Of a DNA stretch of 42,834 nt, positions 24,376 to 32,316 are shown piece after piece. A program made the position numbers and the translations under genes. This DNA is from Candidatus Aenigmatarchaeota archaeon. Lineage in GTDB: Archaea; Aenigmatarchaeota; Aenigmatarchaeia; GW2011-AR5; JAGGXF01. The stretch spans positions 1-42,834 of the forward strand of contig JAGGVU010000001.1 in NCBI GenBank assembly GCA_021157845.1, in the 5' to 3' direction. The notes below the pieces were generated by a model, which was not told the DNA's origin, made no database searches, and saw nothing but the letters and a program-made list of their open reading frames with translations. Each line of letters begins with the position of its first letter. Positions within the stretch are counted from its first letter, which is position 1.

Positions 24376-24914
24376 AGAAAATAAAATATACAACTATAAA
24401 TAAAAAACTAAAAAATATTATAAAATTTATTTTCTTATTCTTTATTTTCATGACTCCACTTTACTTTATTTCAAGAAATATTTATTTTTTACAGCTGGCT
24501 ACAGCAAAACTTGTATTCAGCCTTTTGAAGATTTTCAGATTTCGTGTAACGTTAGATGGTGTCAATATATTAATAGCTGGAAAGACCGGATTTTTTTTGG
24601 GTGACATTGCATGGGATTGCACAGGCTGGAAATCTATCATATTATTTATATCTCTTGTTATGGCATCGCCAAAACCCCTGCGTATGAAGGTGAAGGCATT
24701 GATATTTGTGCCTGTTATTTATATTGTCAACATCTTTAGGATTTTTTTCATGTTTGTTTTAGCATCTGAAAATATAAGGTATTTTCAAATTTTTCACCAG
24801 TTTCTATGGTCTTTTGGAATGGTAGCTATAGTTTTCCTTTTATGGCTTAACTGGTTTTATCCTTGTTTTTACTCTCGCCTGATAAAAAAGGCAAATGTAA
24901 AGAAAATTGGTTAA
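24372..24914 (+). CDS. Exosortase/archaeosortase family transpeptidase
   Basis: A 180-residue membrane protein with about five or six hydrophobic segments. The catalytic triad is visible: Cys83 in AWDCTGWKS, Arg123 in VNIFRIFFM and His142 in IFHQFLW, the standard C-R-H arrangement. Archaeosortases cut C-terminal PGF/PEF-type signals of surface proteins and attach a lipid. No protein with such a tail was seen in the window. It is translationally coupled to the DUF460 gene. Confidence 0.9.
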   Translation: MKKIKYTTINKKLKNIIKFIFLFFIFMTPLYFISRNIYFLQLATAKLVFSLLKIFRFRVTLDGVNILIAGKTGFFLGDIAWDCTGWKSIILFISLVMASPKPLRMKVKALIFVPVIYIVNIFRIFFMFVLASENIRYFQIFHQFLWSFGMVAIVFLLWLNWFYPCFYSRLIKKANVKKIG

Positions 24915-25016
24915 ATCTTGAAAATATAAATTTTATATATTACTGAAAAACAAAAATTAAATGAGGCGGTGAGTTATTAATAGCTGTGATTAATTTTTTT
25001 CGAAGAGGGAGACGAT

Positions 25017-27143
25017 ATGATGGATACTGATGTAGATGATTTTGAGATAGTTGAAGAAGAAGATGAAAAGGAAAAAAAGTCAAAAAAAATAGATATCAAA
25101 ACTCGGCTTGATGAACTGGAAGAAAAATTAGAGAAATTGGAGCAAACATCTCCTGAGAACATCGATGAACTTAAGCATAGAATTCTTGAGCTGGAAGATT
25201 TACAAATGCTACTTGAACTAGAAAATATAAGGATAAAAGAATATTTTGCACAGCGCGGAGAGACGCCAACGCCTTCTAGTGTGAGTGATCTGGCAAAACT
25301 AGTAAAAAGGGTTGAAAAACTTGAGCAAAAACTCGGGGAAACTAAGGTTGCAGCAGAACCTATGATGAAGGGGTCGGGAGAAGATGTTTATAAGAAGGTG
25401 GATGAGGCATTTAAACTTGTAGAAACTGAAATAGGCAAAATGAAGGATATAATCTATACAGAAATAAAAAAAGATATTAATAAACAGGCAATTCGGCTTG
25501 ACCAGCTAGAAAATAAATTTTCTAATTCATTGAAGGAAGTAGAAGAGAAAATTAGCCAATTAGACGACATTATTCACGAATCGCCTAAAATGCTGACACC
25601 AAAAGGGCTTGAAAAATATCTTGAAAAGATAAAGATTATGCGTGATGAACTGGACGAAGACATGTCCAAAATAAAGAAAAACAGCAAAAGGGTTTCTTCT
25701 TTTCTCGAGGCTCTCAAGTTAATAGATGAAAAAATGGAGGAAGCAGATATTCATACTGAAAAGATAACATCAGCTATAGATAAAATGAAAGCTCTGGAAC
25801 AGAGGGTTAAAAATGAAATAGAAAAATTATCAGACTTATCTATTCGCACGGATAAAAAGACTCTGGAGATAGATGAGAAGCTTGAGAAAATATATCATAC
25901 CCAGGCAGAGGTTGAATCAACTGCTAAGAGTTTTGAGGAAAGGCTTAAAGACAATCTATCTGAGATATCAGATTTGAAGCAGAGTATAGAAACAAAGCTT
26001 TCTGAATTATCTGATAAAATATCTTCTGTAGAAAGAGTGGAAGATCGGATAAAAGAAAGAAATGAGGCTATGCTATCTATTGAAAGAAAAATGGACGAAT
26101 TGATGTCAGCATCCATTAGAAAACATCAAGATATAATATCTATTGACAAATCTGTCAAAGAAAGAGAAAAAAATATAGTAGAAAACGTGGAAAATATAAA
26201 AAATATCAAGTCTGAAATAGATAAAAAAATAAGATTGAATGATGAAAAACTATCTGCAAGGATAGAAAAAATAGAGGCGCTGCGAGATAATATTTCTGCA
26301 CAAATGGAGACACTGAATAATAAAATAGCAGAAGTTAATAATCTTGTTATAAGCGCTGAAAATAAAATTGCGGCGGAAAGTGGCCTAAAAGAAGAGCTGG
26401 AAGAAAAAATAAAACTTGTTGAGGAAACAAAACAAAAAATAGAACCTCTTGAAGGACGCATAACTGAGTTAAATAGTAAAATTGATTCTCAGATACGCTT
26501 GGTTAAAGATGTTATAAAAGGAAGATTATCTGCTATAAAAGAGGATGTTAGCAAGAGTTTAAAACAAGAGGATGAGCAGATACAACCAGAGTTGGCTACG
26601 ATAAGAAAAGATTTGATAAAAAGGGTTGAGCAATTGGAAAAAAATATTGAGAGCAGAGAGGCCACAGATATAATTGAAACAAGAGAGGAGCTTGAGAAAG
26701 AAATAAGAGCTTTGGAAAAAGAGATGCAGACTCATAAATATTCTGATAGTTTATATAAAAGAATTGAAGAAGACAAAAAAAAGATTGACTCTTTATACAA
26801 ACAGCTGTCTGATATCCGGAGGGAAATAAACCAGCTCAAAAATAAGGTCGGCGGCCCGGCTGTGAAAGAGCTTAAACTAGATGAACATTTGGAAGATTTA
26901 ATAAAGAAACATTCCACTGAAATAGTTCTTAAAAACCTAGAAAAATTTGCAGAAACACTTGATAAAAAGCTGCCTCAATTTGTCACGCAAGAAGAAATAG
27001 AAAAATTAAAAAAAGAAATACGAACTGGGATTAAAGATCCATCCGAGACTATTAAAAGGATAGATAAGTTAGAAACACAACTAGAGCTTTTAATAAAAAA
27101 TATGTATCAAGGAAAATCCACAATTCCAGTTATAGTAGAATAA
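25017..27143 (+). CDS. Large coiled-coil protein
   Basis: A 708-residue protein, mostly charged heptad repeats (E, K, L, I, D) from about residue 25 to the end. It begins with an acidic segment (DVDDFEIVEEEDEKE) and has a short proline/glycine-containing break near 95-130. No ATPase motifs, membrane segments or cysteines are evident, so it is not SMC or Rad50. It could be a structural filament or scaffold. Start follows GAGGGAGACGAT, with two ATGs in a row. The gene stands alone between archaeosortase and GGGP synthase. Confidence 0.75.
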   Translation: MMDTDVDDFEIVEEEDEKEKKSKKIDIKTRLDELEEKLEKLEQTSPENIDELKHRILELEDLQMLLELENIRIKEYFAQRGETPTPSSVSDLAKLVKRVEKLEQKLGETKVAAEPMMKGSGEDVYKKVDEAFKLVETEIGKMKDIIYTEIKKDINKQAIRLDQLENKFSNSLKEVEEKISQLDDIIHESPKMLTPKGLEKYLEKIKIMRDELDEDMSKIKKNSKRVSSFLEALKLIDEKMEEADIHTEKITSAIDKMKALEQRVKNEIEKLSDLSIRTDKKTLEIDEKLEKIYHTQAEVESTAKSFEERLKDNLSEISDLKQSIETKLSELSDKISSVERVEDRIKERNEAMLSIERKMDELMSASIRKHQDIISIDKSVKEREKNIVENVENIKNIKSEIDKKIRLNDEKLSARIEKIEALRDNISAQMETLNNKIAEVNNLVISAENKIAAESGLKEELEEKIKLVEETKQKIEPLEGRITELNSKIDSQIRLVKDVIKGRLSAIKEDVSKSLKQEDEQIQPELATIRKDLIKRVEQLEKNIESREATDIIETREELEKEIRALEKEMQTHKYSDSLYKRIEEDKKKIDSLYKQLSDIRREINQLKNKVGGPAVKELKLDEHLEDLIKKHSTEIVLKNLEKFAETLDKKLPQFVTQEEIEKLKKEIRTGIKDPSETIKRIDKLETQLELLIKNMYQGKSTIPVIVE

Positions 27144-27224
27144 TAATTGCAGTTAGACGCTTAAAATGCTAGTGATTTATATAACAAACTTTAGATATGC
27201 TTGCAGGAGAGGTGTTTCGGGTCA

Positions 27225-27243
27225 AAATCAACTTTGTTGATTT
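27225..27243 (+). promoter_or_regulatory. Palindrome before the GGGP synthase promoter
   Basis: AAATCAAC-TTT-GTTGATTT, eight paired bases with a TTT loop, followed at once by AAATAAATATTAAA, a TATA-like element about 60 bases before the start codon. It has the same design and loop as the palindrome at 2401-2425, with one changed pair (A-T for G-C). Confidence 0.5.
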
Positions 27244-27313
27244 AAATAAATATTAAAAGCTTTTTTGTATAGTTGTTTTAACTTGTTAGCTAATGAATTA
27301 GCAGAGTGGTTAT

Positions 27314-28072
27314 ATGAAAATAATTGATTTTATAAGAAAAGAGGTAGAAAAAGGTCCGATGCATTTTGCACTTTTTGATCCCGATCCGTTTAATGAAAAC
27401 TTGAGTCATATAGGAGAAAAAGCAAAAGTTCTTGAGAAAATTGGCACAAAGGCAATAATGATAGGTGGCTCAACTTCTGTAGGTCCTTCTCTGCTTGACG
27501 ACGTTATATCTTCTATAAAGCAAAATTGCTCATTGCCGGTTATCCTTTTTCCTGGAAATATAAGTGGGATAACAAAAAAGGCAGATGCGATATTCTTTAT
27601 GTCTCTGCTTAATTCCAGAAACCCATATTGGATTACAGGTGCTCAGGTTTTAGGAGCTCCCCTGGTTAAAAGAAGCGGAATAGAGCCAATATCAATGGGT
27701 TATCTTGTAATAGAACCCGGCGGCACTGTTTCATTTATAGGCGACGCGAAGCCGATACCAAGAAATAAACCTTCCATAGCTGCTTCTTATGCTTTAGCAG
27801 CGCAATATTTTGGAATGTCTTTAGTATATTTAGAGGCTGGTTCTGGTGTTAAAGATCCAATTCCAGCAGAATTAATCCGTGCTGTCAGGAGATCTGTTCA
27901 AGTACCACTTATAGTTGGCGGCGGAGTACGGACAGAGGAAGATGTTAAGCCGATATTGAAAGCAGGCGCTGATATAATAGTTACTGGAACAGTTGCTGAG
28001 AATGGTTCTCCAGATGAAATGAAGAAAAAACTTTCGCCAATTATAAAATGTATAAATTCCTTTAAGCGTTAA
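27314..28072 (+). CDS. Geranylgeranylglyceryl phosphate synthase
   Basis: First committed ether-lipid step, joining geranylgeranyl-PP to sn-glycerol-1-phosphate. The TIM-barrel protein has 252 residues with HFALFDPDP (about 17-25), IGGSTSVGP, VILFPGNI, MGYLVIEPGGTV, VYLEAGSG and VGGGVRTEEDV...AGADIIVTGT, which form the phosphate- and substrate-binding loops. The G1P dehydrogenase gene is the next gene, on the other strand. The start follows AGCAGAGTGGTTAT. Confidence 0.95.
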   Translation: MKIIDFIRKEVEKGPMHFALFDPDPFNENLSHIGEKAKVLEKIGTKAIMIGGSTSVGPSLLDDVISSIKQNCSLPVILFPGNISGITKKADAIFFMSLLNSRNPYWITGAQVLGAPLVKRSGIEPISMGYLVIEPGGTVSFIGDAKPIPRNKPSIAASYALAAQYFGMSLVYLEAGSGVKDPIPAELIRAVRRSVQVPLIVGGGVRTEEDVKPILKAGADIIVTGTVAENGSPDEMKKKLSPIIKCINSFKR

Positions 28073-28186
28073 GAAATCATAATTAGCTGAAATTTGAATA
28101 AAAGATCTTGTCTATAAATTCTATATATGAAAATCTTGTCTTGATAAAAAGAATATATTTTAAAATTGGGTTTGTTGTCATGATTC

Positions 28187-28308
28187 TGCTCAGTTGGCAG
28201 CTTCTCAGTGGTATGATCAAAATACCAAAGGTATATGGAAACCACTTTAGTCAGAAGAGATATCTTTGGTCAAATGGATATACAGTTAAAACATAAACAT
28301 GACATCAT
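28187..28308. repeat. Dispersed intergenic element, copy 5
   Basis: Left block CTGCTCAGTTGGCAG, middle GATATCTTTGGTCAAA (28259-28274) and right block CATGACATCAT. A nested fold is visible: CTTCT/AGAAG and AGTGG/CCACT enclosing GGTAT/ATACC, then ATATC-TTT-GGTC-AAA-(TG)-GATAT followed by ACA. Outside these, GTCATG (28177) can pair with CATGAC (28298). TATA-like TATATTTTAAAA lies about 25 bases upstream. It occupies the convergent 259-base gap between GGGP synthase and G1P dehydrogenase. Confidence 0.45.
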
Positions 28309-28331
28309 ATTAATTATGGTCTAATTCTGGG

Positions 28332-29351
28332 TCAAATTATTTCTGTTGCTTCAAGAACCTCTTGTGCAAACTTTTCATCTATTTTATATTTATTCAGGAC
28401 CGTGTATCTATCCCTTATTTTAGGCGCTAGTGTCAATGCCTGCACAAGTTTTTCTGCTGGTATTCCAATTTCCTTTGAATTTACAGGACAATTAAAACTT
28501 CTTAATGAATTTTTCATTTTTTTCCAATCCTGTTTTTGAAGATAAGAAGAAATGATAGATCCTAGGCCACACTGCTCACCATGTAATCCGTTTGATCCAA
28601 GCTTTTCCAGCGCGTGTGAAAAGTTATGCTCTGAACCAGACGCTGGTCTAGATGTTCCATAGATATTCATAGACATTCCAGAAAAGATAAGTGCCCACAG
28701 CATAGTTTTTAGGCCATTTTCATTTTTTTCCATTATTCTGATTTTGTCTTTTATTACACTTTCAGCTGCTGTTAACGAAAGCCCTGCACATAGCTGGTTC
28801 AATTCTTCTTTTCCAGCTTTATCAGCAAGACGCCAATCTTCAACTGCTGTTATATTTGATAACAGGTCAGCAACGCCAGATGACAGCCATCTTGTTGGAG
28901 CTTTTTTTATAATATTATAGTCAGCAATAACAGCAACTGGTCCATTGGCTTTTATTGAAATTTTTGAGTTGTTGTGTGTTAAAGACACGCGTGAGCTTAC
29001 TATTCCGTCATGGCTGAAAACCGTTGGGAATGATATCCAAGGTTTTTTAGAAAGATAGCATGCATATTTTGTTATATCTATTATTTTTCCACCACCAACA
29101 GCAATGGCAAAATCATAGTTTTTCATAGTTTCTGAAAATTTTTCAACATCTTTTTTTTCAGTTGAATTTTGTATAGATATAGAAGCGTCGTAATTTGTCA
29201 ACGACTCAAAAACACTATCACCAGCGATTTTTTTTATATTTTTATCTGTAACTATTAAACATCTTTTCTTCATATTCAATGGTTTTATTATTTCGCTTAT
29301 TTTGTGAGCAGCATCTGGTTCCATCGTAACTATTTCAGGAAGTTTTGTCAT
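28332..29351 (-). CDS. egsA: sn-glycerol-1-phosphate dehydrogenase
   Basis: Reduces dihydroxyacetone phosphate to sn-glycerol-1-phosphate, setting archaeal lipid stereochemistry. The protein has 339 residues with AIAVGGGKIIDITKY (NAD-binding glycine loop), SFPTVFSHDGIVS, SSGVADLLSN and the zinc-binding SGSEHNFSHAL and GLHGEQCGLG histidines. ATGAGGCAT just upstream gives an SD-like AGATGAGG before the ATG at 29351, three codons into a longer frame. Confidence 0.94.
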   Translation of the reverse strand: MTKLPEIVTMEPDAAHKISEIIKPLNMKKRCLIVTDKNIKKIAGDSVFESLTNYDASISIQNSTEKKDVEKFSETMKNYDFAIAVGGGKIIDITKYACYLSKKPWISFPTVFSHDGIVSSRVSLTHNNSKISIKANGPVAVIADYNIIKKAPTRWLSSGVADLLSNITAVEDWRLADKAGKEELNQLCAGLSLTAAESVIKDKIRIMEKNENGLKTMLWALIFSGMSMNIYGTSRPASGSEHNFSHALEKLGSNGLHGEQCGLGSIISSYLQKQDWKKMKNSLRSFNCPVNSKEIGIPAEKLVQALTLAPKIRDRYTVLNKYKIDEKFAQEVLEATEII

Positions 29352-29398
29352 ATGCCTCATCTCTACGGGTTAGATAAACCTCATTAATATTTAAATAA

Positions 29399-30208
29399 TT
29401 AAATAATAAGTTGCAATACAAATCCATAATAATATGTAACAACTAAAGTCAGAAAGAAACTTGCTCCAAATCTGACCCCTTCTTTTATCTTTACAAATTT
29501 TTTGCTCTTTTTTATGCGCCTTAGTTCTTCTTTTGTTATTCCATCCCATTTTTTCGAGTTGTAAAGCACATCACCTTCTTTTAGTTCTGAGACAGGTATC
29601 CTTTTTACAAACTCAACAGATTCAACACTTTTTGCGTAAAGCCAAAATAAAATTATAATTAAAGATGTAAAAAAGAAAACGCAGGATAAAGTGTATGAAA
29701 TGGTAGCAAATCCTGCCCAATCAAGTACGGTATAGGATACTAGCCATACACCAATTGGTATAAAAAACAATTTTTTATTTTTTTTTATTCTCTTTAGGAA
29801 ATCTCTTATTATATCCTGATTTTTGAGACCGAGAAGTGCAATATAGACAACCATATAAATCGCCCCAACTAAAAATAAATTTAATGTAAATGTTATTATA
29901 AACGGCATAGATCCTGATTTTATTGTATATGGAAATAAAAATCCAAAAGCTGATAAAAGTTTTGCGTCACCGCCACCCCATTGACCCGTTCTGTAAAACA
30001 ACCAACCGAATACAAGCAATATAAGCCCGGTCAGTACAGAGTTAAAAACCGGAGCTAGAAACCCCTTTTGTAAAGAAAAAATAAACCAGTAAAACAGGCC
30101 AAAAGCTACCATGAGTGTCGGTATCTCATCTGATATTTCTGTTGTCTTCAAATCTTCTATCCCAGCCAGCAGGGAGCCAATCAATGCTACAAGATAATTA
30201 AATATCAT
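29399..30208 (-). CDS. A24 prepilin peptidase (FlaK/PibD-like)
   Basis: Membrane aspartyl peptidase that cuts type IV pilin-like (class III) signal peptides. The 269-residue protein has six or so membrane segments. Catalytic Asp19 lies in GIEDLKTTEI and Asp81 in GQWGGGDAKLL, the GxGD motif. The C-terminal cytosolic part (SELKEGDVLYNSKKWDGITKEELRRIKK) and last membrane segment resemble archaeal preflagellin peptidases. A second, diverged relative is at 37617-38744. No pilin gene is seen nearby. Confidence 0.92.
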   Translation of the reverse strand: MIFNYLVALIGSLLAGIEDLKTTEISDEIPTLMVAFGLFYWFIFSLQKGFLAPVFNSVLTGLILLVFGWLFYRTGQWGGGDAKLLSAFGFLFPYTIKSGSMPFIITFTLNLFLVGAIYMVVYIALLGLKNQDIIRDFLKRIKKNKKLFFIPIGVWLVSYTVLDWAGFATISYTLSCVFFFTSLIIILFWLYAKSVESVEFVKRIPVSELKEGDVLYNSKKWDGITKEELRRIKKSKKFVKIKEGVRFGASFFLTLVVTYYYGFVLQLII

Positions 30209-30276
30209 AAAAAGTCTTATATAATTAGTTTTAAAAATTTAAAAGTGGACAATCTATAATTAGTAAAGGTGTTAGT

Positions 30277-30993
30277 GTGGTCAGTGACATACATATAGGA
30301 GTTATAATGGATGGTAATAGGCGATATGCTAAGCTTTTAATGAAAAGCCCAAATTTTGGTCACAATCTTGGTGCAAAAGTAGCAAGAAAAATGCTTAACT
30401 GGATACCAGAAATAAACAAAGAGCTGCAAATTAATATACGTTATATAACTGCATACACACTTTCTATTGAGAATTTTTCATCTAGGCCGAAAGACGAATT
30501 AAATTTTATACTTAATCAAATATCAAATGAGTGCGATTCAATATTAAATGACGAATCGTATCCGGTTAATAGACACGGTTTTTCTGTTCGTTTCATCGGG
30601 CGGATAGAAATTCTTCCACAGGAGCTGCAAAGGAAAATAAAATTAGTTGAAGAAAAAACAAAAACCAATAAAAATTATTTTTTAAATCTCGCAGTTGTGT
30701 ATGGCGGTCAGCAGGAAATAGCAGACGCTGTCAAAAAGATAATAGATATGAAACCGAGGACGTCAGAGGAAATAGAGCAACTAATAAAAGACAATCTTTA
30801 TACACCAGACCAGCCATTTCCAGATTTGATAATAAGAACAGGCGGTGAGAAAAGGCTTTCCAATTTCTTAACTTTTCAGTCAGCCTATTCTGAGCTAATC
30901 TTCACTGAAAAAAGGTGGCCAGAAATAACTAAAAATGACATGATATCATTTTTAGAAGAGTATAAAAGAAGAAAAAGAACATTTGGCAAATAA
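30277..30993 (+). CDS. uppS: cis-prenyltransferase (undecaprenyl-diphosphate-synthase family)
   Basis: Builds the long-chain polyprenyl carrier used for glycan assembly. It has 238 residues starting at a GTG, five bases after a GGTG site (AAAGGTGTTAGTGTGG). Signatures are IGVIMDGNRRYAK (catalytic Asp and pyrophosphate site), TAYTLSIENFSSRP, FIGRIEILP, LNLAVVYGGQQEI, DLIIRTGGEKRLSNFL and SELIFTEKRWPE. The first gene of a likely operon with the DUF131 and TrmI genes. Confidence 0.94.
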   Translation: MVSDIHIGVIMDGNRRYAKLLMKSPNFGHNLGAKVARKMLNWIPEINKELQINIRYITAYTLSIENFSSRPKDELNFILNQISNECDSILNDESYPVNRHGFSVRFIGRIEILPQELQRKIKLVEEKTKTNKNYFLNLAVVYGGQQEIADAVKKIIDMKPRTSEEIEQLIKDNLYTPDQPFPDLIIRTGGEKRLSNFLTFQSAYSELIFTEKRWPEITKNDMISFLEEYKRRKRTFGK

Positions 30994-31027
30994 GTTTAAT
31001 AGATAAGTTGATAAAAGCGGTAATAAG

Positions 31028-31246
31028 ATGAGTTTCAACCCTATTTCAATAGGTATCCTATTTATACTAGTAGGCATATTTATTTTGATTGTTTCTTCTT
31101 TACATACGGGAGAGGCAAAACTAGCTGTGGGCGGATTCATAGGTCCAATACCATTTGGCTGGGCAAACGATCCCAAGATGCTGAAATGGATTATTTTTTT
31201 ATCAACCGCCGCTCTAATTATATTTATAATTTTTATAGGAAGATAA
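31028..31246 (+). CDS. DUF131 small membrane protein
   Basis: A 72-residue protein of two membrane helices (about 8-25 and 52-70) around a short loop with VGGFIGPIPFGWANDPKM, the DUF131 signature (GGxxxIGPIPI). Function unknown. It lies between the cis-prenyltransferase and TrmI genes on the same strand with short spacers, so it is part of that operon. Confidence 0.85.
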   Translation: MSFNPISIGILFILVGIFILIVSSLHTGEAKLAVGGFIGPIPFGWANDPKMLKWIIFLSTAALIIFIIFIGR

Positions 31247-31260
31247 AAAGAGGTAGAGAA

Positions 31261-31995
31261 ATGAAAAAAAATCAATATATCCTTTTAGTTGGAAAGGAAA
31301 AACGATTTATTATTAAGAAAACAGATGAAATTGTTAACACACCTGTTGGTAAAGTTGATACACAAAAAATAAAGAAATTTGGACAAAAATTAAGAATAAA
31401 TAAAAAAACCTTTACCGTGGTTAATCCAACTATGATTGACTTGCTGAAAAGGGCACGACGGATCCCTCAAGTTATCCTGCCAAAAGATGCCGCAATTATA
31501 GCTGCACACACTGGTTTAACAGGTGGGTGGAAGTGCGTCGATGCTGGAACTGGCTCAGCTTTTTTAGCCGCATTTCTTGGAAACCTTGTCAGACCAGATG
31601 GCTCTGTGATTTCTTATGAAAAGAATGAAAAATTTGTCAAAAACGCGAAGAAAAATATAGAGTTATTGGGATTAGGAGATATTGTTAAAATTAAACATTC
31701 ATCTGTTTCAAAGATGAAAGAAAAAAATCTGGATTTAATAACACTTGACATGAAAGATGCTGAAAAAATGGTCAAAAAGGCAAAAAAAGCACTGAAAACA
31801 GGTGGATGGCTAGCTGTTTATTCACCTCATATAGAGCAGGTCAAGGCTGTGAAAGAAGAGATGATTAAAAATGGCTTCAAAGATATCGAAACAATAGAAG
31901 TCATAAAAAGGAAATGGAAGGTTGACAATTTTACGCATCCGGTGCCATCAGGCATTCTTCACACCGGGTTTATGACATTTGCAAGGAAGATATAA
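31261..31995 (+). CDS. trmI: tRNA (adenine-N1)-methyltransferase TrmI
   Basis: Methylates A57/A58 in the T-loop. About 244 residues: an N-terminal beta domain (about 1-70), then a SAM-binding fold with KDAAIIAAHTGLTGGWKCVDAGTGSAFLAAFLG, EKNEKFV, LDLITLDMKDAEK and the late THPVPSGILHTGFMTFA. The AGAGGTAG site before the ATG at 31261 defines the start inside a longer frame. Both tRNAs in this window have T-loop A58, and tRNA-Ser has a T-loop intron, so modification must wait for splicing or accept the precursor. Confidence 0.94.
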   Translation: MKKNQYILLVGKEKRFIIKKTDEIVNTPVGKVDTQKIKKFGQKLRINKKTFTVVNPTMIDLLKRARRIPQVILPKDAAIIAAHTGLTGGWKCVDAGTGSAFLAAFLGNLVRPDGSVISYEKNEKFVKNAKKNIELLGLGDIVKIKHSSVSKMKEKNLDLITLDMKDAEKMVKKAKKALKTGGWLAVYSPHIEQVKAVKEEMIKNGFKDIETIEVIKRKWKVDNFTHPVPSGILHTGFMTFARKI

Positions 31996-32130
31996 ACAAG
32001 CTTCTAACTTCATAAATCTCATGTTCTATATCTTAAGGTATATTTTATTAAGAATGTATGAGAATCAACTACATGGCAAGTTATTAATAGTAAAATGGGT
32101 CTGAGGAGATTTGAACTCCTGTCTGAGCCT

Positions 32131-32179
32131 TTTTCTGTCTTTCTTTCCATTGAAGCTTTCTTTTTGAAAGAAAGGTTCA
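32131..32179 (-). other. Anticodon-loop intron of tRNA-Pro (49 bases)
   Basis: At the canonical 37/38 position. Outer stem GGGCC/GGCTC, central helix TTCG/AGAA (three pairs plus a G-A mismatch), bulges GGT and AAA, with an inner nine-pair helix CTTTCTTTC/GAAAGAAAG. Confidence 0.7.
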
Positions 32180-32204
32180 CCCGAAGGCCCGATCCTAGAC
32201 CAAA

Positions 32205-32267
32205 TTGTCCGAGCCAAAGATTTCTCTTTTCCCTTGAGGATTTTCTCTTTAAAAGAGAAAAGGCTCA
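32205..32267 (-). other. D-loop intron of tRNA-Pro (63 bases)
   Basis: Canonical core: central helix GTCT (exon) with GGAC (intron), three-base bulges AGT and AAT, inner helix GAGCC/GGCTC. Cutting after the second bulge base gives a normal D-loop with G18G19. The intron itself has TTTTCTCTTT-type arms that can form a hairpin. Confidence 0.82.
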
Positions 32268-32316
32268 CTAGACTACAGACCCATCAATATTTATTTTTTT
32301 TAACAAATAAATATTT

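Larger units (their letters stand above)
32096..32282 (-). tRNA. tRNA-Pro(CGG) interrupted by two introns
   Basis: Acceptor arms GGGTCTG (32282-32276) and CAGACCC (32103-32097) pair perfectly; discriminator A, no CCA. Removing 32205-32267 and 32131-32179 leaves about 75 bases. The D-arm is GTCT/GGAT with loop AGTTTGGTCTA, the anticodon stem GGGCC/GGCTC with loop TTCGGGA (anticodon CGG at 32183-32181), then a four-base variable loop AGAC and T-arm AGGAG-TTCAAAT-CTCCT. G18G19, TTC and G15-C48 are all in place. It stands alone before the zinc-ribbon gene. Confidence 0.85.

Noticed and set aside
24961-25017. Reading frame upstream of the coiled-coil gene suggested an N-terminal extension
   Set aside because: The GAGGGAGACGAT site just before the ATG at 25017 gives a clear start; a stop codon interrupts the frame above it.
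28108-28296. 62-residue ATG reading frame across the gap between GGGP synthase and G1P dehydrogenase
   Set aside because: It overlaps a dispersed element with conserved RNA-like pairing, lacks a ribosome site and family features; base pairing explains the sequence better.
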